From: Prorocentrum cordatum
Lineage: Eukaryota > Sar > Dinophyceae > Prorocentrales > Prorocentraceae
DNA length: 64,000 nucleotides
NCBI GenBank assembly: GCA_963575745.1
Contig: CAUYUJ010000859.1
Coordinates: 7,501-71,500 of the forward strand
Direction: 5' to 3'
A program made the position numbers and the translations under genes. Of this stretch, positions 39,990-50,065 are shown in pieces. Below the pieces are notes generated by a model. That model had not been told where the DNA came from and searched no databases. It worked only from the letters and a program-made list of their open reading frames with translations. The stretch's first letter is position 1; the number at the start of each line of letters is the position of its first letter.

Positions 39990-40364
39990 TTGTTCTACCC
40001 CCCTCGCTCCCCCCTTCTCATGGGGGGAAGGTCTTTCTTGCGGCGATCATCTTCGGGCGTCAACCATCTGTCACTCTACCCCCCTTCGCCCCCCCTTCGC
40101 ATGGGGGGACAACTTTCTCTTTCTCGGGGCCGCATCTTGCTCGCAGGGTGATCTCTTGGTTTGCATTTTAATTTCCGAGGAAGGGGCTGGGAACATCGGC
40201 GAGAGGGAATACCCGACGCAGCAGCCGCACTGCAGATCCCTTGACGATCGAGCGCTCCGCGGGCCTCCCAACGTCAAGCGGCACGGAAGGCAGCGCGCTA
40301 CCGACCTGTACCGTCGGCGGCGCCATGTGAGTGAGCTACGCGGCGCTCCATCGGCCACGGCCGC
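39990..40364. other. C-rich spacer downstream of the helicase gene
   Basis: Contains a repeated word, CTACCCCCCTTCGCCCCCC-like then ATGGGGGGA, at about 40005-40030 and 40075-40110. The remainder up to 40364 is the 3' flank of the minus-strand helicase gene. No other gene was recognised. Confidence 0.5.
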
Positions 40365-42584
40365 TCACGCGGGGTCCAACCACGCGGCAGGGATGAAGTG
40401 CTCGGGCGTGAGCTTGCCAGCGAGCGAGTAGTCGGAGCCCCGCTGCACGCGCGAGAGTGCCGTGTAGCCCGCCGCAGGGCAGAACTTCTTGTCGAGCACG
40501 ACGGTGATGTGCGCGAACTCGTCGCCCTGAACCTTATCGGGCCAAGGAGGAAGTGGACTCTCGCTCCCTGGCCGAGCACGCAGCCGCCAGGCACCTCGAG
40601 CACAACGCGCGTGTTGCGCTGCTGTGTTCGGGATGCAGAAATTAGCCACGGCTCGCCAGGAGCGAGGCCTCTTCCTCGTCCGCCCCACCTTGTGGATTGT
40701 GCTGGCGTAGCAGAGGCGAATCGGGAAGTGGCGCACGCTGTGGCCCTTGACCTTGGTGTTGGTCCACATCGTGATCGGCAGGAGGTGGCCCGTCTTGGTG
40801 CGCACCTTGAGCACGCCGCCGTGGCCGTTCGGCGTGTAGCCCAGGACGGTGCACGCCATTCCGTTCACGTAGTCGTCGTCTTTCCTGACGTTCTGCGTGA
40901 GGTAGAGCCGCGCCCCGATGTAGATCGGCACCTGCGCGGGGACGGGCTTGCGGTCCTCTCGGAAGCCCCCCTCGTCGTAGTTCGCCGGGTTGATGTCGAT
41001 TTCGCCTTCGAGCGCGGCGATCGGTCTGCGGCCAGCGAAGAGGCCCTCCACCGCGAGCTTGTTGATGGCCTCCGCCTTCTGGCGTGTGCAGGTGACGATC
41101 ACGGTCTTCTCGTGCTCGTTCAGGTGCCGGACGACGTCGCCCTTGTCGGGGTCGTCGGAGGACCAGGCCTTGTGGCCGCGGCACATGCTCCGGAGCATCT
41201 TGGCGCTGGGCTTGTCCACGCGGAGCGTGTCGAGGATCTTGAGGAAGGCGGGGTCTTTGCAGCGCCAGGCCTGGTGGAGCGTCACAATCGTGCAGCTCGC
41301 CCAGGCGGTGCTCTCCCATGGGCGCCCGTTCTTCACAGCGTCGATGGCCGGCAGCTGCTGCGTGTCTCCGAGGATGATGAGCGCCGGAATTCTCTTGGCG
41401 CCCAAGTGCCACATCTTCATCAGCGACTGGAAGTGGGGCAGGTCCAGGAGGGAGATCTCGTCGACCACGACCATGTCGTAGGAGGTCATGAGGGCGAGCG
41501 TCTCGGAGGTCGGCTGGCCGAACCGGAACGCGGCGTGGCAGGTGTCGACGCAGACGTTGTCGACGCCGCGCAGTGCTTCTCGCATGCGGCTGGCGAGCTG
41601 CGCCGTCGGCAAGGCGAAGAGGATATTGGCGCCTTTGGAGCTCGCACGGCGGATGCACTCCTTGACGACCGTGGTTTTGCCCGTGCCCGGCTTGCCCAGA
41701 ACGATGATCGGCTTGTTATCCTGCCAGGCCTCGTCGCCCGCTGCGTCGGCCTCCCGAGCGTTCTCAGAGTGGTTGGCGACGACGGCGCAGTCGACGGCCC
41801 TGTTCACGAACTTCTCGACCTTCTTCTGCTGCGCGTTGAACTCCATGGGCGCTGCGGCGCGTGCTTGCTGCGGGTCGCCACCGTCCGCGGCAGAGAGCAG
41901 CTCGTGCTCCTCCGCGGCGCGGTCGCGCACGCCCGACAGATATTCCTGGACGATGGTTATCTGCCCCTGGACCATGGCTTGGACGTCCTCGATGTGGTCG
42001 TCGGTGTGCGCCTCCTCCTTCATTTCGGTGCGGATGCGGTCGGGGCGTCGCCAGAAGTCGCGGAGCTCGATAGGCACGCGGTCGTGGTCATCGCAGCGAC
42101 GGAGGGCGGTGGCGAACCAGCGATATTTCTTCGGCAGCAGGCGGTCGACCTCACCATCCAGGAGCTCGTCCATGCTCTCCAGGAAGGGCACGTTGAGCGC
42201 CAGCCACTGGCCGAAGAACTTGTCGTTCAGGCGGTAGACGTGGTCGACGGCCACGATTTTTTCCCCGCGCATCGGGAAGTCGCCAGCGAAGTTGCCGAGC
42301 GGCGGCGGCGGCAGCACAGGGATCTCGGCGTCTGCGGCGGCGGTCTCGCGCAGCTTCTTCTCGGCGTGCTCTCTGGCGAAGTCGCGAAAGTCCACGTCGT
42401 CTGTCGCCTTGGCGAGTAACCCCTGGTGTTTCCCCTCGGAGATTTCGTCGAGGAACTTGTCGAGCGAGAGCGAGCCGCCCGCGTGCACGTGCGCCTGGTG
42501 GGCAGCGTGGCGGGCGCGGTCTGCACGATAGTGGTTGAAGTTTTTGACCGTGGCGCCGATGCGGAACTTCTCGAGCGGCAGCAT
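40365..42584 (-). CDS. Pif1/Helitron-type helicase, N-terminally truncated
   Basis: Minus-strand frame of 739 codons from the ATG at 42584 (MLPLEKFRIG) to TGA at 40365. The frame stays open to 42647, but that part is the head of the minisatellite module. Superfamily 1B helicase motifs are intact: Walker A GKPGTGKTT (residues 297-305), Walker B VVVDEISLL (Asp375, Glu376), GDTQQLPAI (Asp407), STIHK...VQG, and YTALSRVQRG near residue 707. The STIHK/VQG motif is split by a 156-bp insertion, best read as an intron (40533-40688). Upstream residues resemble the linker between Rep and helicase in Helitrons, but no Rep is present because the minisatellite module begins there. It is probably a truncated Helitron; a cellular Pif1-like gene is the alternative. 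The ATPase residues look functional. Confidence 0.8.
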   Translation of the reverse strand: MLPLEKFRIGATVKNFNHYRADRARHAAHQAHVHAGGSLSLDKFLDEISEGKHQGLLAKATDDVDFRDFAREHAEKKLRETAAADAEIPVLPPPPLGNFAGDFPMRGEKIVAVDHVYRLNDKFFGQWLALNVPFLESMDELLDGEVDRLLPKKYRWFATALRRCDDHDRVPIELRDFWRRPDRIRTEMKEEAHTDDHIEDVQAMVQGQITIVQEYLSGVRDRAAEEHELLSAADGGDPQQARAAAPMEFNAQQKKVEKFVNRAVDCAVVANHSENAREADAAGDEAWQDNKPIIVLGKPGTGKTTVVKECIRRASSKGANILFALPTAQLASRMREALRGVDNVCVDTCHAAFRFGQPTSETLALMTSYDMVVVDEISLLDLPHFQSLMKMWHLGAKRIPALIILGDTQQLPAIDAVKNGRPWESTAWASCTIVTLHQAWRCKDPAFLKILDTLRVDKPSAKMLRSMCRGHKAWSSDDPDKGDVVRHLNEHEKTVIVTCTRQKAEAINKLAVEGLFAGRRPIAALEGEIDINPANYDEGGFREDRKPVPAQVPIYIGARLYLTQNVRKDDDYVNGMACTVLGYTPNGHGGVLKVRTKTGHLLPITMWTNTKVKGHSVRHFPIRLCYASTIHKVGRTRKRPRSWRAVANFCIPNTAAQHARCARGAWRLRARPGSESPLPPWPDKVQGDEFAHITVVLDKKFCPAAGYTALSRVQRGSDYSLAGKLTPEHFIPAAWLDPA
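40533..40688 (-). other. 156-bp in-frame intron in the helicase
   Basis: On the minus strand, ...CACAAG|GTGGGG starts it and ...GATAAG|GTTCAGGGC ends it. Splicing joins TIHK to VQGDEF, the expected helicase motif. Length is 52 codons with no stop, so retention keeps the frame. AAGGT is present at both borders, consistent with a 5-bp target duplication. Confidence 0.75.
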
Positions 42585-44518
42585 GGCACCCTCTAAGATT
42601 TGGCGGGTGGGGGAGCGCGAGGGGGCGGGTCTGGCGCCCCCTCGCATTTCATTGTGCGCTACGGACTTCTCTGGTGCCCTTCGCCGAACTGATTGGGTAG
42701 CAGCGCTTGGGAGCTCCTTGGAGCGCTTGGGAACGCTTGGGAACGCTTGGGAGCGCTTGGGAGCGTTTGGAAACGCTTGGGAGCGCTTGGGAGCGCCCAG
42801 GAGCGCCCAGGAGCGCCTGGGAGCGCTTGGGAGCGCCTAGGAGCGCCTGGGAACGTGTGGGAGCGCTTGGGACCGCTTGGCAGCGCCTGGCAGCGCTTAG
42901 CAGCGCCTGGAAACGCATGGGAGCGCGTGGGAGCGCTTGGGAGCGCTTGGGAGCGCTTGGGAGCGCCTGGGAGCGCTTGGGCGCGCTTGGGGGCGCCTTG
43001 GAAGCGCTTGGGAGCGCTTGGGACCGCGTGGGAGCGCCTGGGAGCGTTTGGAAGCGCCTGGAAGCGCTTGGGAGCGCTTGGGAACGCCTGGGAGTGCCGG
43101 GGAACGCCCCCGGGCGCCAGGGAGCGCCCCGGAGCGCTTGGGAGCGCCTGGGAGCGCTTGGGAGCGCCTGAAAGCTCTTGGGAGCGCTTGAGACTGGGAG
43201 CGCTGGGGAGCACTGGGGAACGCCCCCGGGCTCCAGGGAGCGCCCCGGAGCGCTTGGGAGCGCTTGGGAACGCCTGGGAGCGCCTGGGAGCGCTGGGGAA
43301 CGCCCCCCGGGCGCCAGGGAGCGCCCCGGAGCGCTTGGGAGCGCCTGGGAATGCCTGGGGGCGCCGGCGCGGAGGGGGAGCGCGAGGGGGCGGGGTTGGC
43401 GCCCCCTCGCAACTGCCAAGTGCTCCCAGGCTTCGGAGCGCTTGGCAACGCTTGGGAGCGCCTGGGAACGCTGAGGAGCGCTTGGGAGCGCTTGAGAACG
43501 CTAGGGTGCGCTTGGGATCGCTTGGGAGCGCTTGGGGGCGCGTGGGAGCGCCTGGGAGCGCTTGGGAGCGCTTGCGAACGCTTTGCAGCGCCGAGGAGCG
43601 CTTGGGAACGCTTGGGGGCGCCTGGGAGCGCATGGCAGCGCTTGACAGCGCCTGGGAACGCTTAGGAGCGCTTAGCGCTTGGGAGCGCTTCCTGGGTGCG
43701 CTTGGGAGCGCCTGGGAACGCTTCGGAGCGCTTGGAAGCGCTTGGGAGCGCATGGGAACGCTTGGGATCGCTTGGCAGCGCTTGGGAGCGCCCGGGAGCG
43801 CTTGGAAGCGCTTGGGAGCGTTCGGGAGCGCCTGGGAGCGCCCGGGAGCGCCTGGGAGCGCCTGGGAGCGCTTGGGAACGCCTGGGGGCGCCAGGGAGCG
43901 CCTGGGACCGCTTGGGAGCGCCTGGGAGCGCTTGGGAGCGCCTGGGAGCCATTGAAAGCGCGTGAAAGCAATTGACAGCGTTTGACGCTTGGGAGCGCTT
44001 GGAAGCGCTTGGGAACGCCTGGGAGCGCTTGGGAGCGCGTGGGAGCGCTTGGGAGCGCTTGGGAGCGCCCGGGAGCGCTTGGGAACGCTTGCGGGCGCTT
44101 GGGAGCGCCAGGGAGCGCCTGGGAGCGCCTGGGCGCGCCCCGGCGCGATTGGGAGCGCTTGGGGGCGCCCAGCGCTTGGCGCTTGGGAGCGCTTGAAAGC
44201 GCTTGGGAGCGCTTGGGAGAGCGCCTGGGAGCGCCGGAAAGCGCTCCCCGCGCGCCGGGGAGCGCCCCGGGGCGCTTGGGAGCGCTTGAAAGCGCCTGGG
44301 AGCGTTTGGGGGCGCCTGGGAGCGCTTGGGAGCGCCGGGGAGCGCCCCGGGCGCCGGGGAGCGCCCCGGAGCGCTTCGGAGCGCCTAGGAGCGCCTGCGA
44401 GCGCCTGGGAGCGCCTGGGAGCGCTTGGGAGCGTTTGGAAGCGCCTGGGAGCGTCTGGGAGCGCCTGGGAGCGCCTGGGAGCGCTTGGGAGCGCTTGGGA
44501 GCGCCTGAGAGCGCTTGG

Positions 44519-44554
<36 letters not shown>

Positions 44555-44816
44555 TTGGAAGCGCCTGGGAGCGCCTGGGAGCGCTCCCAGGTGAAGTTTA
44601 TCCTTCCAGGGGCCAACAGGGGGCCGCCCGAGCAAAACGACGTAGGGTTCAGGGTTATCTAAGAGCCGAAGCTCAGCGCGTGCGCCGGCCCGATAACGAT
44701 CTGGGCGCGCGACTATCGCTCGCTTTCAGAGCGGACAAGGTTCGACATCGGTGCGCGACCCTTCGAGGGGTCGCGCTTCAGTTTAGGGTTTAGGGTTTAG
44801 GGTTTAGGGTTTAGGG
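42580..44816. repeat. Module copy 2: hairpin head, 10-bp minisatellite, tail, TTTAGGG
   Basis: Head 42580-42705 (ATGGCACCCTCTAAGATTTG, hairpin 42617-42645), decamer array to 44590, tail 44590-44780, five TTTAGGG at 44782-44816. Head and tail are about 90% identical to copy 1, while array lengths differ slightly. Its left edge is where the helicase coding similarity ends. Confidence 0.85.
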
Positions 44817-44959
44817 CCTGCATAGGCGCAAGCGCGCGCTGGCTGCGATCCCCCCCACATCAGGGCTGTTGGGGGGGATCGCTGCCCAGGCCGCGCGCGC
44901 CACGGTTAGTCGCATTCCCGCCCCAGACCACCCAGAGTGAAGCCTTTTAGGGTTTAGGG
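44782..44959. repeat. TTTAGGG module, copy 3
   Basis: Five TTTAGGG, spacer hairpin 44841-44886 (GGCTGCGATCCCCCCC with its complement, one mismatch), then AAGCCTT and two TTTAGGG (44946-44959). Confidence 0.8.
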
Positions 44960-45027
44960 TTTCTCCCCCCACCCCCCCTATCACGGGGGGCTGTCGAAGT
45001 GGCGCGCGCAGGCGATCGCCGACGCGG

Positions 45028-45545
45028 CCGTGGCACTGCGCATCCATGTGAGCACGCGCGCAGGGCGCGTGGCGTAGGCGGCGCTTCGGCTCGTTGTCCC
45101 GTCGAAGAGGCAGCCTTTGGCGAAGGCGGCGATTAGCTTCGCCGTTGGGCTGCCGCTGGCGCAGCATGCCCATGTGTTGTCGCTTTTGCTGTCGGCACTG
45201 GGTTGTGACACTGGGCTGCGAATGCTGGGAAGCGCGCGCGCGCGGCCGCGGCCGTGGCAATGCGCGCCCATGCGAACACGCGCGCAGGGTGCATGGCGCT
45301 GGCGCGCCAGCTCGCCTCGTCGATGAGGCAGCCGTTTGCGCTTTCGGCAGGGGGCTTCGCCGTTGGGCTGCCGCTGGCGCAGCAGATCCACAGGGGTCTG
45401 GCATTTGCCTTCGGCGTAGGAAAGCAGCACTGCGAGGGCGCTGCCGTGGCAATCCCATGGGTTCCCGTGCGAGTGGCCGCGCCGTTGGGCTCCTCGCTGA
45501 CGGCGACGCGCACGGCAGTTGCATTCGCCCGCGGCTCTGGGTTTC
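45028..45545. repeat. Two to three copies of a 192-224 bp repeat
   Basis: CCGTGGCA(C/A)TGCGC starts copies at 45028 and 45252, with a partial one at 45444. Shared words include GCACGCGCGCAGG(G), GAGGCAGCC(T/G)TT and CTTCGCCGTTGGGCTGCCGCTGG (at about 45138 and 45356). Confidence 0.7.
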
Positions 45546-46204
45546 GCCTTTGAGGCCGCCCCCCCGCTGAAGCGATTGCAATCATCGGCGCAGACGCTGT
45601 CGGCGCGAGCTGCGGAAGGCGGGGGGAGGAGCGCGAGGGGGTGGGTCTGGCACCCCCTCGCTACGATGCGCGCGCATGGCTGCGGCAGCACGTCCATGGC
45701 AGACCCCCTGGGATGCCTTGGGTGAGCTCTCTGGCAGCGCTGGGGGAGCGCCTCGACCTTTCCCCAGGATGGAAGCACGTGGGAGCGTCTGGGAGCGTGA
45801 CAGGACACGCAGAGTGCACCGCGAGTGCGAGCCGTGAATTGTCGGTTGGGTTCGACCGTTGGCGTCGCCCCCGCTGAAGCGATTGCAGTATCGACGCAGC
45901 CGCCTTCGGCGCGAATTTCGCATGGCCCCTCTTATTGGCTTTTCTTTGTTTTTTCTTGTTTCTATTGGAATTTTGGTTTTCTTTTGTTCTTGTTTGTCTG
46001 CGTCTGGTTTTGTTGGTTTGTGGTGGTTTTTTTTTGTGGATTGGCGTCCACTCAGTTTGTTGGAACTGTTCCTATTTTTGTTGGTTTTTTTATGGAGGGG
46101 CTTTTCGTACTCCTTTTTTGGTTCTTAGGAGGGGGGAGCGCGCGTGCCGGCATGGGGACACATCATTAACAGTAATAATAATGTTTGTTGTAACGATGTG
46201 TCTT
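45546..46204. other. Spacer: hairpin, duplicated 55-bp word, T-rich tract
   Basis: CCGCTGAAGCGATTGCA occurs at about 45566 and 45872. The GCGAGGGGGTG hairpin lies at 45633-45661. 45920-46135 is strikingly T/G-rich (TTTTCTTGTTT, GGTTTTTTT), unlike any neighbour. No gene was recognised. Confidence 0.5.
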
Positions 46205-46592
46205 GCAACCCCATTCCGATCTTGGCTCCTATTGTGAAGGGGCCACGGAGGACCCCCCTGGCTCCCGGGAGCCCTTCTCGACCATTTATTGTGCATGGGC
46301 CACGGAGGACCCCCCTGGTTCCCGGGAGCCCTTATCGACCATCTATTGTGAAGGGGCCACGGAGGACCCCCCTGGTTGCCGGGGGCCTTTATCGACCATC
46401 TATTGTGAAGGGACCACGGAGGACCCCCCTGGTTCCCGGGAGCCCTTATCGACCATCTATTGTGAAGGGGCCACGGAGGACACCCCTGGTTCCCGGGAGC
46501 CCTTATCGACTATCTATTGTGAAAGGAGCCACGGAGGACCCCCCTGGTTCCCGGGAGCCCTTATCGACCATCTATTATTGTGAAGGGGCGAC
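46205..46592. repeat. 57-bp satellite, block 1
   Basis: Units GTGAAGGGGCCACGGAGGAC then CCCCCTGGTTCCCGGGAGCC and TTATCGACCATCTATT, exactly 19 codons long, so frames stay open across the block. It is preceded by ATTAACAGTAATAATAATG...CCCCATTCCGATCTTGGCTC, which recurs at 49413. Confidence 0.95.
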
Positions 46593-47490
46593 GCAAATCG
46601 GTGTCCCTGTTCGGCGCGCGAGTACGCGTGTGTTGACACATTACTGACGCAAATCGGTGTCCCAGTCTGGTCTGTGCGCAGCTGCAGCAGGTGTCTCAGT
46701 TTTGTCTGCGTGTGGACACAGCAGATTTTCTGACGCAAATCGGTGTCCCTGTTTGGCGCGCGTGTGCGTGGATACTTTGCTGACGCAAATCGGTGTCCCA
46801 GTTTGGTCTGCGCGTAGCTGCAACAGTTTACTGACGCAAATCGGTGTCCCTGTTTTGTCTGCGTGTGGCTACAACAGGTCTACTAACGCAAATCGGTGTC
46901 CCTGGTGTCCGCGCGTGTGTGAACACCCTACTGACGCAAATCGGTGTCCCAGTTTGGTCTGCGCGTAGCTGCAACAGTTTACTGACGCAAATCGGTGTCC
47001 CAGTTTTGTCTGCGTGTGGCTACAACCGGTTTACTGACGCAAATCGGTGTCCCTGTTTGGCGCGCGTGTGCGTGAACACCCTTCTGACGCAAATCAGTGT
47101 CCCAGTTTGGTCTTTGCGTAGCTGGAACAGTTTACTGACGCAAATCGGTGTCCCAGTTTTGTCTGCGTGTGGCTACAACAGTTTGCTGACGCAAATCCTT
47201 GCACCTGTTCGGCGACCGTGTGAGTGAACACTTTACTGGCGCAAATCGGTGTCCCAGTGTGGTCTGTGCATAGCTGCGATTGTTTACTGACGTAACACGG
47301 TGTCCTTGGTCTTTGCGTAGCTGCAACAGCTTACTGACGCAAATCGGCGTTCCAGTTTTGTCTGCGTGTGGCTACAACAGATTTACTGACGCAAATCGGT
47401 GTCCCTGTTTCCGCGCGTGTGTGTGAACACCTTACTGACGCAAATCGGTGTCCCAGTGTGTTCTGTGCAAAGCTGCAGCAAATCACTGAC
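46593..47490. repeat. 51-bp satellite, block 1 (three-type order)
   Basis: Units start ACTGACGCAAATCGGTGTCC and end in one of three types: TTTGGTCTGCGCGTAGCTGC, TTTTGTCTGCGTGTGGCTAC or TTTGGCGCGCGTGTGCGTGA. The types follow one another in a mostly fixed order, making a roughly 153-bp higher-order unit. Confidence 0.9.
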
Positions 47491-49045
47491 AGCTCTTATG
47501 AAGGGGCCGCGGAGGACCCCTCTGGTTCCCCGGAGCCCCTATCGACCATCTACTATGAAGGGGCCGCGGAGGACCCCATTGGTTCCTGGGAGCCCCTATC
47601 GACCATTTATTGTGAAGGAGCTGCGGAGGACCCCCCTGGTTCCCGGGAGCCCTTATCGACCATCTGTTCTGAAGGGGCCACGGAGGACCCCCCTGGTTCC
47701 CGGGAGCCCTCATCGACCATCCTTGTGAAGGAGCCACGGAGGACCCCCGTGGTTCCCGGGAGCCCTCATCGACCATCTGTTGTGAAGGGGCCACGGAGGA
47801 CCCTCCTGGTTCCCGGCAGCCCCTATCGACCATCTATTGTGAAGGAGCCACGGAGGACCCGCCTGGTTCCCGGGAGCCCTTATCGACCATTTATTGTGAA
47901 GGGCCACGGAGGACCCCCCTGGTTCCCGGGAGCCCTTATCGACCATATATTGTGAAGGGGCCACGGAGGACCCCTCTGGTTCCCGTGAGCCCTTATCGAT
48001 TATCCATTATGAAGGGGCCACGGAGGACCCCCCTGGTTCCCGGGAGCCCCTATCGACCATCTATTGTGAAGGAGCCACGGAGGACCCCCCTGGTTCCCGG
48101 GAGCCCTTATGGAGCCACGGAGGACCCCCCTGGTTCCCGCGAGCCTTTATCGACCATCTGTTGTGAAGGAGCCACGGAGGACCCCCTTGGTTCCCGGGAG
48201 CCCTTATCGACTATCTATTGTGAAGGGGCCACGGAGGACCCCCCTGGTTCCCGGGAGCCCCTATCGACCATCTATTGTGAAGGAGCCACCGAGGACCCCC
48301 CTGGTTCCCGGGAGCCCTTATCGACCATCTATTGTAAAGGGGCCACGGTGGACCCCCCTGGTTCCCGGGAGCCCTTATCGACCATCTATTGTGAAGGGGC
48401 CGCGGACGACCTCCCTGGTTCCCGGGAGCCCTATCGACCATCTAATGTAAAGGGGCCACGGAGGACCCTCCTGGTTCCCGGGAGCTCTTATCGACCATTT
48501 ATTGTGAAGGGGCCACGGAGGACCCCCCTGGTTTCCGGGAGCTCTCATCGACCATCTATTGTGGAGGGGCCGCGGAGTGTTCCCGGGAGCCCCTATCGAC
48601 CATCTATTGTGAAGGGGCCACGGAGGACCCCCCTGGTTCCCGGGAGTTTTTATCGACCATCTATTGTGAAGGGGCCACGGAGGACCCCCCTGGTTCCCAG
48701 GAGCCCCTATCGACCATCTATTGAGAAGGGGCCACGGAGGACCCCCCTGGTTCCCGGGAGCCCTTATCGACCATCTATTGTGAAAGGGCCGCGGAGGACC
48801 TCCCTGGTTCCCGGGAGCCCTTATCGACCATCTATTGTGAAGGGGCCACGGAGGACCCCCCTGGTTCCCGGGAGCCCTTCTCGACCATCTATTGTGAAAG
48901 GGGCCACGGAGGACCCCCGTGGTTCCCGGGGGCCCTGGAAGACCCCCCTGTTTCCCGGGAGCCCTTATCGACCGTGTATTGTGACGGGGCCACGGAGGAC
49001 CCCCCTGGTTTCCGAGAGCTTATCGACCATCTACTGGCTCCTCCC
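47491..49045. repeat. 57-bp satellite, block 2
   Basis: About 27 units; truncated units at about 48110 and 48570-48590, where part of one unit is joined to the next. Confidence 0.95.
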
Positions 49046-49135
49046 CCTTTTCCACTTTCCTGCTAAATCTTTCCTTTACGTCGCAATTCTCTTGCGCAGG
49101 AATGTGACATGACGAATATCTGATGGGTACGCTAC

Positions 49136-49381
49136 TTGGTGGGGATCGACGCTGCGCAGGCTCAGGGTATCCAGCTACCACCTGGCGCGGTACACTACCT
49201 GATGGGGATCCACGGCGTGCAGGGACACGGTTTGCAGTTACCGCCAGTACAGCAGCAGATGGGACTGAGCGGTGCTGCGGGGCAGGGGATGCAGCCACAG
49301 CCTGGGTTATTACAACAACAACTGGCGATGCACGGTGCGCAGGGGCAGGTTGTGCAGTTGCAGGCAGGTGTCTTTCAATAG
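49136..49381 (+). CDS. Gln-rich repeat peptide between satellite blocks
   Basis: 81 codons ending in TAG. The sequence is about four units of 20-22 residues: GIDAAQAQGIQLPPG, GIHGVQGHGLQLPPV, GLSGAAGQGMQPQPG, AMHGAQGQVVQLQAG. Codon choice varies between units while the pattern G..(A/V)QG.G.QLPP is kept, which suggests protein-level constraint. A pyrimidine run and GCGCAG acceptor-like site precede it at about 49098. It may be the last exon of a gene or a fragment; no family is recognised. Confidence 0.35.
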   Translation: MVGIDAAQAQGIQLPPGAVHYLMGIHGVQGHGLQLPPVQQQMGLSGAAGQGMQPQPGLLQQQLAMHGAQGQVVQLQAGVFQ

Positions 49382-49399
49382 CGGTTGTGATCGTGCCAG

Positions 49400-50065
49400 C
49401 ATGGTGGCAAATCATTAACAGTAATAATAATACTGATTGTTGTGACGATGCGTCTTGCCACCCCATTCCGATCTTGGCTCCTATTGTGAAGGGGCCACGG
49501 AGGACCCCCATGGTTCCCGGGAGCCCTTATCGACCATCTATTGTGAAGGGGCCACGGAGGACCCCCCTGGTTCCCGGGAGCCCTTATCGACCATCAATTG
49601 TGAAAGGGGCCACGGAGGACCCCCCTGGTTCCCGGGAGCCCTTATCGACCATCTGGTGTGAAGGGGCCACGGAGGACCCCCCTGGTTCCCGGGAGCCCTT
49701 AACGACCATCTATTGTGAAGGGGCCACGGAGGACCCCCCTGGTTCCCAGGAGCCCTTATCGACCATCTATATTGTGAAGGGGCCACGGAGGACCCCCCTG
49801 GTTCCCGGGAGCCCTTATCGACCATCTATTGTGAAGGAGCCACGGAAGACCCCCCTGGTTCCCGGGAGCCTTTATCGACCATCCATTGTGAAGGGGCCAC
49901 GGAGGACCCCCCTGGTTCCCGGGAGCCCTTATCGACCATCTACTGTGAAGGGGCCACGGAGGACCCCGCAGGTTCCCAGGGGCCTTTATCGACCATCTAT
50001 TGTGAAAGAGGCCACGGAGGACCCCCCTGGTTCCCGGGAGCCCTTATCGACCATCTATTGTGAAG
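49400..50065. repeat. 57-bp satellite, block 3, with duplicated leader
   Basis: The leader ATTAACAGTAATAATAAT (about 49413) and the units repeat the structure at 46165-46592. This and the next block duplicate 46140-47490. Confidence 0.9.

Noticed and set aside
40398-42419. 673-codon plus-strand frame opposite the helicase
   Set aside because: An antisense shadow; all helicase motifs are on the minus strand.
38940-44959. A chromosome end
   Set aside because: The TTTAGGG runs are short (2-8 units), repeated three times, and followed by many kilobases of other sequence on both sides.
46216-49112. Secreted or structural protein of 19-residue repeats ([19 protein letters not shown])
   Set aside because: The 57-bp unit is a multiple of three, so frames remain open by arithmetic. 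Other frames are equally open, and indels break them at random.
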